From NCBI GenBank assembly GCA_015063695.1, contig SVTQ01000024.1, positions 1 through 35,901 of the forward strand: a DNA stretch of 35,901 nt, read 5' to 3'. Each line of letters begins with the position of its first letter. Within the stretch, counting starts at the first letter, position 1. Source of the DNA: Oscillospiraceae bacterium. GTDB taxonomy: Bacteria > Bacillota > Clostridia > Oscillospirales > CAG-272. The translations under genes and the position numbers were made by a program. A model generated the notes under the pieces. That model was not told the DNA's origin. It ran no database searches and saw nothing but the letters and a program-made list of their open reading frames with translations. Below are positions 31,831 through 35,901 of the stretch, in pieces.

Positions 31831-32703
31831 GTGAAATATATTTCTTTTCCCGGACTTGGGATCGAACCTTTCAGTATTGATGCAGAAGCTTTTAATCTAT
31901 TCGGTATCTCTGTAATGTGGTACGGAGTGCTTATAGCAACCGGTATGGTCCTTGCATTTATATATGCGCTGACAAGAGCAAAGATCGAAAATATTAAGTC
32001 TGATGATATATATGATCTCGGAATTTTTGCAATTATATTCGGAGTTATCGGTGCAAGGCTCTACTACGTTATCTTTGAATTCAAAACGTTCATATCCTAT
32101 TCTATAGGAGCCACCCTTCGTAATATAATTGATATAAGAAACGGAGGTCTAGCCATATACGGCGGTATACTTGCGGGATTTCTGACTGTTCTTGTGGTTT
32201 CCAAAATCAAGAAGATACGCTTTTCAACCCTTCTTGACGTTGTTTCGCCTGCGGTAATGATCGGCCAGATAATCGGGCGCTGGGGTAATTTCATAAACGT
32301 TGAAGCTTTCGGCGGAGAAACTTCGCTCCCTTGGAGAATGGGTATTCTTTCTTCATTTGACGGAGGCGAGTCTTTCTATTCCGAAATGTTCGTTCATCCC
32401 ACGTTCCTTTATGAATCCCTTTGGAATTTACTGGGCTTCATTTTAATACACGTTTTCTATAAAAAGAAAAAATTCAACGGCCAGGTATTTCTTTTCTATA
32501 TGACCTGGTACGGCTTTGGAAGAATGCTTATCGAAGGGCTGAGAACAGACAGCCTTATGTTAGGCCCCGTTAGAGTATCACAGGCTCTTGCGGCGGCAAC
32601 GTTTATTCTCGGTGCAGTGCTGATGATAATTAATTTAAGAAACCTTAAACGATATAACGAAGCAGTGTCCGTCGAGGAAAAAAAGGAAGAAATAATAGAG
32701 TAA
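31831..32703 (+). CDS. lgt: Prolipoprotein diacylglyceryl transferase Lgt
   Basis: Lgt moves diacylglycerol from phosphatidylglycerol to the lipobox Cys of prolipoproteins, the first lipoprotein maturation step. It is a membrane protein with about seven hydrophobic helices; [19 protein letters not shown] is the first. The Lgt signature [14 protein letters not shown] is at 149-162 and ARLYYVIFE at 75-83. In the loop [10 protein letters not shown] (107-116), Tyr110 aligns with the His that is essential in E. coli Lgt, if my alignment is right. The start is GTG at 31831, after GGAGG (31821-31825); a GTG at 31819 precedes that Shine-Dalgarno. 290 residues. Confidence 0.94.
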   Translation: MKYISFPGLGIEPFSIDAEAFNLFGISVMWYGVLIATGMVLAFIYALTRAKIENIKSDDIYDLGIFAIIFGVIGARLYYVIFEFKTFISYSIGATLRNIIDIRNGGLAIYGGILAGFLTVLVVSKIKKIRFSTLLDVVSPAVMIGQIIGRWGNFINVEAFGGETSLPWRMGILSSFDGGESFYSEMFVHPTFLYESLWNLLGFILIHVFYKKKKFNGQVFLFYMTWYGFGRMLIEGLRTDSLMLGPVRVSQALAAATFILGAVLMIINLRNLKRYNEAVSVEEKKEEIIE

Positions 32704-32717
32704 GTCAGGAGAGCATT

Positions 32718-33578
32718 ATGGCTAAAATTATAGACGGAAAGCTTATTTCCGCTAAGGAAAGAGAAATTATTGCAGAAGAGACTGCAACACTTAAAAACAG
32801 CGGTATAACCCCCGGTCTCGCAGTTATCATAGTAGGTGAAGACCCTGCGTCCAAAGTGTATGTCCGCAACAAAGAAAAGTCCTGCATTGAAGTGGGATTT
32901 AACTCTTGGGTCATAAGAATGCCCGAAGAGACAAAGGAAGAAGAGCTTCTTGCAAAGATAGATGATCTCAATGCAGACAGCGAGGTCGACGGAATTCTCG
33001 TTCAGCTTCCTCTCCCGAAGCATATTGACGAAAAGAAGGTAATAGCGGCTATTTGCCCCCAAAAGGACGTTGACGCTTTCCACCTTGAAAATACAGGCAG
33101 AATAATGGTTGGAGATTATAAATACCTCCCCTGTACTCCTGCAGGTATTATGACAATGCTTGAACATGAAAATATCGACGTATGCGGTAAGGAATGCGTA
33201 GTAGTGGGAAGAAGCAATATCGTAGGTAAGCCCATGGCAATGCTTCTTCTCAACAAGAGCGGCACGGTTACTGTCTGTCATTCAAGAACCAAGGACCTTG
33301 CCGAAGTAACACGCAGAGCCGATATTCTCGTTGTTGCAGTCGGCAGAGCTGAGTTTATTACGGGCGATATGATAAAGCCCGGTGCGGTCGTTATTGACGT
33401 AGGCATAAACCGTTGTGAGGACGGAAAGCTTCGCGGTGACGTTCATTTTGAAAGCGCGGAAAAAACTGCATCTGCAATCACTCCCGTTCCCGGAGGAGTA
33501 GGTCCCATGACCATAACAACACTCCTCAAGAATACTCTTACGGCCGCAAAGGCAAGAGCAGAGAAGTCGTTGAACTGA
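32718..33578 (+). CDS. folD: Bifunctional methylene-THF dehydrogenase/cyclohydrolase FolD
   Basis: FolD interconverts methylene-, methenyl- and 10-formyl-tetrahydrofolate using NADP. The catalytic block [13 protein letters not shown] contains Tyr48 and Lys52 (the YxxxK pair). [51 protein letters not shown] and the C-terminal [16 protein letters not shown] are all conserved. 286 residues is normal. It supplies one-carbon folates for purines, formyl-Met and, here, TrmFO. It starts 14 bases after lgt, probably in the same transcript. Confidence 0.98.
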   Translation: MAKIIDGKLISAKEREIIAEETATLKNSGITPGLAVIIVGEDPASKVYVRNKEKSCIEVGFNSWVIRMPEETKEEELLAKIDDLNADSEVDGILVQLPLPKHIDEKKVIAAICPQKDVDAFHLENTGRIMVGDYKYLPCTPAGIMTMLEHENIDVCGKECVVVGRSNIVGKPMAMLLLNKSGTVTVCHSRTKDLAEVTRRADILVVAVGRAEFITGDMIKPGAVVIDVGINRCEDGKLRGDVHFESAEKTASAITPVPGGVGPMTITTLLKNTLTAAKARAEKSLN

Positions 33579-33678
33579 TCGACAGGACATATACCGTTGT
33601 CGAATTGACCATAAAACTACCGTATTTATTGCGCGTTTTGTTATTTTGTTACTATTTTTGAAAAATGTAAAAAACAGC

Positions 33679-33707
33679 TTGACAATATTATCATTAGGTA
33701 GTAAAAT
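33679..33707 (+). promoter_or_regulatory. Sigma-A promoter of rplU-prp-rpmA
   Basis: TTGACA (33679-33684), 17-base spacer, TAAAAT (33702-33707; one mismatch). A+T-rich DNA and A-tracts lie upstream. Confidence 0.85.
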
Positions 33708-33713
33708 ATATGG

Positions 33714-33783
33714 TGCCGCATAATGGTTGGTTATAGAAAAGCTTTGCTTACCAACGTTAGCGAGACATAATGAAAGAGAGGTG
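33714..33783 (+). promoter_or_regulatory. rplU leader, possible L21-type leader
   Basis: About 75 transcribed bases precede rplU. They contain a stem GTTGGT (33726-33731) with ACCAAC (33750-33755), extended by TTA/TAG-type pairs, and then the AGAGGTG Shine-Dalgarno. Conserved leader RNAs before rplU are known in Firmicutes and control ribosomal protein synthesis. I judge this by position and hairpin only; I did not match the full consensus. Confidence 0.5.
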
Positions 33784-33789
33784 CTTTTC

Positions 33790-34098
33790 GTGTTTGCTAT
33801 TATCGAAACCGGCGGAAAGCAGTACAAGGTCAGCGAAGGCGATTTCGTATTCGTTGAAAAGTTGAATGCTGAGGAAGGAACAACAATTGAATTTCCTGTT
33901 CTCGCAATATCTGCAGATGACTGCCTCAAGGTAGGAACTCCCGTGATCGAGGGTGCGAAGGTTAAGGCTACTGTTGTTAAAAACGGTAAGGCTAAGAAGA
34001 TCTACGTAATGACTTACAAGCCCAAGAAGAACGAGAAGAAGAAGCAGGGCCACAGACAGCCCTATACCAAGGTTCAGATCACAGCTATCGAAGGCTAA
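33790..34098 (+). CDS. rplU: 50S ribosomal protein L21
   Basis: The GTG at 33790 gives [25 protein letters not shown], the universal L21 start; AGGTG (33779-33783) lies six bases upstream. Later blocks [40 protein letters not shown] fit the family, and 102 residues is the usual length. An open frame extends upstream to a GTG at 33727, but it would run through the leader hairpin and add 21 unrelated residues. It heads the rplU-prp-rpmA operon. Confidence 0.96.
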   Translation: MFAIIETGGKQYKVSEGDFVFVEKLNAEEGTTIEFPVLAISADDCLKVGTPVIEGAKVKATVVKNGKAKKIYVMTYKPKKNEKKKQGHRQPYTKVQITAIEG

Positions 34099-34102
34099 GG
34101 TA

Positions 34103-34465
34103 ATGACTCGTATCACTTTTTATCGACGCGGCGGAGTATTTTACGGCTTCCATGAGATCGGTCATTCAGGCTTTGCCGATGCAGGGAACGACGTTCTTTG
34201 TGCGGCTATCTCATCAATGACGATGCTTGTTGTGAACATAATCGAAGTTTCCTTTGAAACCGACGTTCAGTATCTCATTGACGAAGAGAAAGCAAAAATC
34301 ACGGTGACTGTTCTCGGTGCACTTCCCGAATATGCGGAGGACGAGAAGAAGCAGTTTGCTGCTTCGGGGGTTATCGAAGGCTATTATAACCAGCTTCGTG
34401 ACCTTATGGAAGAGTACTACGAATATCTGTCCGTTGAAATCAAAGATGATGAAACAGTTGTCTGA
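34103..34465 (+). CDS. prp: Ribosomal-processing cysteine protease Prp
   Basis: Prp removes the N-terminal extension of L27 in Firmicutes and related groups; it is essential where L27 is extended. Catalytic His21 (GHSGFADAGND) and Cys33 (VLCAAISSMT) are both in place. The C-terminal half is acidic. 120 residues is close to the family norm. It lies between rplU and rpmA, four bases after rplU, exactly as in other Firmicutes, next to its substrate gene. Confidence 0.95.
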   Translation: MTRITFYRRGGVFYGFHEIGHSGFADAGNDVLCAAISSMTMLVVNIIEVSFETDVQYLIDEEKAKITVTVLGALPEYAEDEKKQFAASGVIEGYYNQLRDLMEEYYEYLSVEIKDDETVV

Positions 34466-34492
34466 AAAAACTAAATTGCGGAGGAAATGAAA

Positions 34493-34774
34493 ATGCTTAG
34501 AATTAGCTTACAGTTCTTTGCTCACAAAAAAGGTGTGGGCTCCACAAAGAACGGCCGTGACAGTGAGTCCAAGCGTCTTGGCGTTAAAAAAGCAGACGGT
34601 CAGGCTGTACTTGCCGGCAATATTATCGTAAGACAGAGAGGCACAAAGATCCATCCCGGTAACAACGTGGGTAAGGGTTCTGATGATACTCTGTTCGCTC
34701 TCATTGACGGAACAGTCAAGTTTGAGCACATCGCAAAGGGCAGAAAGCAGGCAAGCGTATACGCTGCTGAATAA
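34493..34774 (+). CDS. rpmA: 50S ribosomal protein L27, with Prp-cleaved N-terminus
   Basis: L27 reaches toward the peptidyl-transferase centre with its N-terminus. Here the mature [21 protein letters not shown] is preceded by MLRISLQFF, the extension that Prp cleaves after the Phe-Phe pair (family knowledge). GGAGG (34480-34484) is eight bases before ATG 34493 and only two before ATG 34487, so the later ATG is preferred, giving 93 residues. A shared bidirectional terminator follows. Confidence 0.97.
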   Translation: MLRISLQFFAHKKGVGSTKNGRDSESKRLGVKKADGQAVLAGNIIVRQRGTKIHPGNNVGKGSDDTLFALIDGTVKFEHIAKGRKQASVYAAE

Positions 34775-34793
34775 TTGCACGTTGCATATGTAT

Positions 34794-34823
34794 AAAAAAG
34801 GAGTCCGTAAGGGCTCCTTTTTT
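34794..34823. terminator. Bidirectional terminator between rpmA and sigG
   Basis: AAAAAAGGAG(T)CC-GTAA-GG(G)CTCCTTTTTT has an A-run on one side and a T-run on the other, so it can end both converging transcripts. On the minus strand its edge reaches the last bases of sigG. Confidence 0.88.
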
Positions 34824-35595
34824 ACATATTTTTTCGAATTCTTTCAAGTGCGCCTTTTTCAAGTCGTGATACCTGGGCTTGTGAAATTCCAATCTCCTCG
34901 GCTATCTCCATCTGTGTTTTACCGTTGAAAAAACGCATGTTGATTATCTTCATTTCCCTCTCATTAAGCTTCTTCAGAGCTTCTCTGAGAGCGATATCTT
35001 CAAGCCAGTTATCGTCGGTGCTGTCAAGGTCACGAACTTGATCCATAATATAGATCGAATCGCCGCCGTCATTGTATACAGGGTCGTATAAGGAAACAGG
35101 TTCTATTATAGCTTCTATCGCCTGGGCCACATCTTCGGGCTTTTCTCCAAGCTTTTCGGCAATTTTTTCAATAGATGGCTCTGCGTTCATTTCCCTTTGC
35201 AGCTCTTCTTTCATTTGCAGTGCCCGATAAGCAAGATCGCGGACTGAACGGCTCACTCTTATGGTGTTATTATCGCGGAGGTAACGCCGTACCTCGCCTA
35301 TTATCATAGGAACAGCATAGGTCGAAAACTTTACGTCAAGGTCGGTGTTGAAATTATCAATAGCCTTTATAAGGCCGATGCAACCAACCTGAAAAAGGTC
35401 GTCCATATTTTCGTTACGTCCCGAAAAACGCTGAATAATACTCAGAACAAGTCGGAGATTTCCGTCAATAAGCTTTGCACGCGCCGCTTCGTCGCCCTCT
35501 TTGATCCTGTCAAGGAGGTCTTTTTTTTCGGCATCACTCAGAACTTTTAGTTTTGAGGTGTTGACTCCGCATATCTCAACCTTGTTATACTGCAT
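34822..35595 (-). CDS. sigG: Sporulation sigma factor sigma-G
   Basis: Sigma-G directs late forespore transcription. The N-terminus NKVEICGVNTSKLKVLS is diagnostic for sigma-G rather than sigma-F. Region 2 shows LIDGNLRLVLSIIQRFSGR, DLFQVGCIGLIKAIDNF and KFSTYAVPMIIGEVRRYLRDN; region 3 has IRVSRSVRDLAYRALQ; region 4 ends with MEIAEEIGISQAQVSRLEKGALERIRKNM, a helix-turn-helix. 257 residues is normal. Upstream sigE and spoIIGA, often its neighbours, are not in view. A near-perfect sigma-F promoter sits about 40-70 bases upstream. It converges on rpmA. Confidence 0.97.
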   Translation of the reverse strand: MQYNKVEICGVNTSKLKVLSDAEKKDLLDRIKEGDEAARAKLIDGNLRLVLSIIQRFSGRNENMDDLFQVGCIGLIKAIDNFNTDLDVKFSTYAVPMIIGEVRRYLRDNNTIRVSRSVRDLAYRALQMKEELQREMNAEPSIEKIAEKLGEKPEDVAQAIEAIIEPVSLYDPVYNDGGDSIYIMDQVRDLDSTDDNWLEDIALREALKKLNEREMKIINMRFFNGKTQMEIAEEIGISQAQVSRLEKGALERIRKNM

Positions 35596-35636
35596 ATTCC
35601 CACCGCCTTTTTATCGGTTGTAAAATTCACTGATAA

Positions 35637-35667
35637 AAGTATTGCCGATAGGAGTGTGATGTTATGC
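35637..35667 (-). promoter_or_regulatory. Sigma-F-type promoter of sigG
   Basis: On the minus strand GCATA (plus 35663-35667) and GGCAATACTT (plus 35637-35646) are separated by 16 bases. This agrees at every defined position with the forespore consensus as I recall it from B. subtilis sigma-F (GywTA, 16 bases, GgnrAnAnTw). Sigma-F control of sigG is established there; sigma-G itself may also read this site. Confidence 0.8.
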
Positions 35668-35711
35668 AAATACAATATTTGAAAAATCTGGTTAAAGCTT
35701 TTGAAACTTTG

Positions 35712-35834
35712 TTATTTCAGCATATCCGGCATGCTCTTTACCATATTTTTTATTGAAATGCCGTAGCCTTTCTTTGGGTCGCTGATAAAAACATAAGTAA
35801 ATTGATGATACCTACACCTCAAAGTCCTCAACAC
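35712..35834 (-). other. Short unassigned open frame at the right edge
   Basis: A 40-codon frame (GTG 35834 to TAA 35712, minus strand) encodes ...YHQFTYVFISDPKKGYGISIK... and ends KNMVKSMPDMLK. Its composition looks protein-like in the second half, but there is no Shine-Dalgarno, and upstream frames are closed by stops. It may be a remnant, a tiny peptide upstream of sigG, or chance. The remainder of 35668-35901 shows nothing I can assign. Confidence 0.2.
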
Positions 35835-35901
35835 TCAGCTAAATATAGCGGAAAAAGCCCATATTTCGGTAGATTTGAGAGCGAATTGACCTGTTCAGTT
35901 C

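Overview
The window looks like a chromosomal segment from a spore-forming Clostridia-class Bacillota, probably a gut or rumen lineage near Ruminococcaceae/Oscillospiraceae. The evidence is a sigma-G gene, a cotJ spore-coat operon, the Firmicutes arrangement of rplU-prp-rpmA with a processed L27 N-terminus, and consensus sigma-A promoters. The family-level placement is inference from gene content and style only.

Layout. (1) 1-1620 is an A+T-rich accessory segment. It starts with four ~21-bp repeats that look like a transposon end, followed by a decayed DUF3800-type gene with an in-frame stop, a terminator and a palindrome. It abuts a spore-coat gene (cotJC) that has lost its 3' end. (2) 1619-2712 is cotJA-cotJB-cotJC on the minus strand, and 2898-4262 is an orphan GH29 alpha-L-fucosidase, also minus. 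(3) 4495-5925 is infC-rpmI-rplT with a perfect promoter, an attenuator-like leader and an AUC start codon for IF3. (4) 6046-14907 holds a TrmH-type rRNA methyltransferase, dprA, topA, trmFO, plsX, rnc and an Elp3-like radical-SAM gene. (5) 14937-23303 is a tight run: smc, ftsY, rdgB, yhbY, nadD, yqeK, an LCP-family ligase and rsfS. (6) 23405-26172 is leuS and rpsU. (7) 26364-33578 is rhaB, a divergent prs, argS, yebC, lgt and folD. (8) 33790-34774 is rplU-prp-rpmA. (9) sigG converges on it from the minus strand and has an excellent sigma-F promoter.

Most of the window is housekeeping: ribosomal proteins and their maturation (IF3, L35, L20, S21, L21, L27, Prp, YhbY, RsfS, RNase III), tRNA charging and modification (LeuS, ArgS, TrmFO), chromosome maintenance (SMC, TopA, DprA), membrane and envelope functions (PlsX, FtsY, Lgt, LCP) and nucleotide/cofactor supply (NadD, RdgB, Prs, FolD). 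No CRISPR array, tRNA or rRNA gene was seen.

I did not find a convincing new multi-gene system. The best leads are the mobile-element junction that truncates cotJC, the structured leaders of infC, the TrmH-type gene and leuS, the divergent PRPP synthetase, and the sigma-F promoter of sigG. Several starts were moved by Shine-Dalgarno spacing: infC (AUC), rnc (TTG), the LCP gene, rpsU, rhaB (TTG), lgt (GTG), rplU (GTG) and rpmA.
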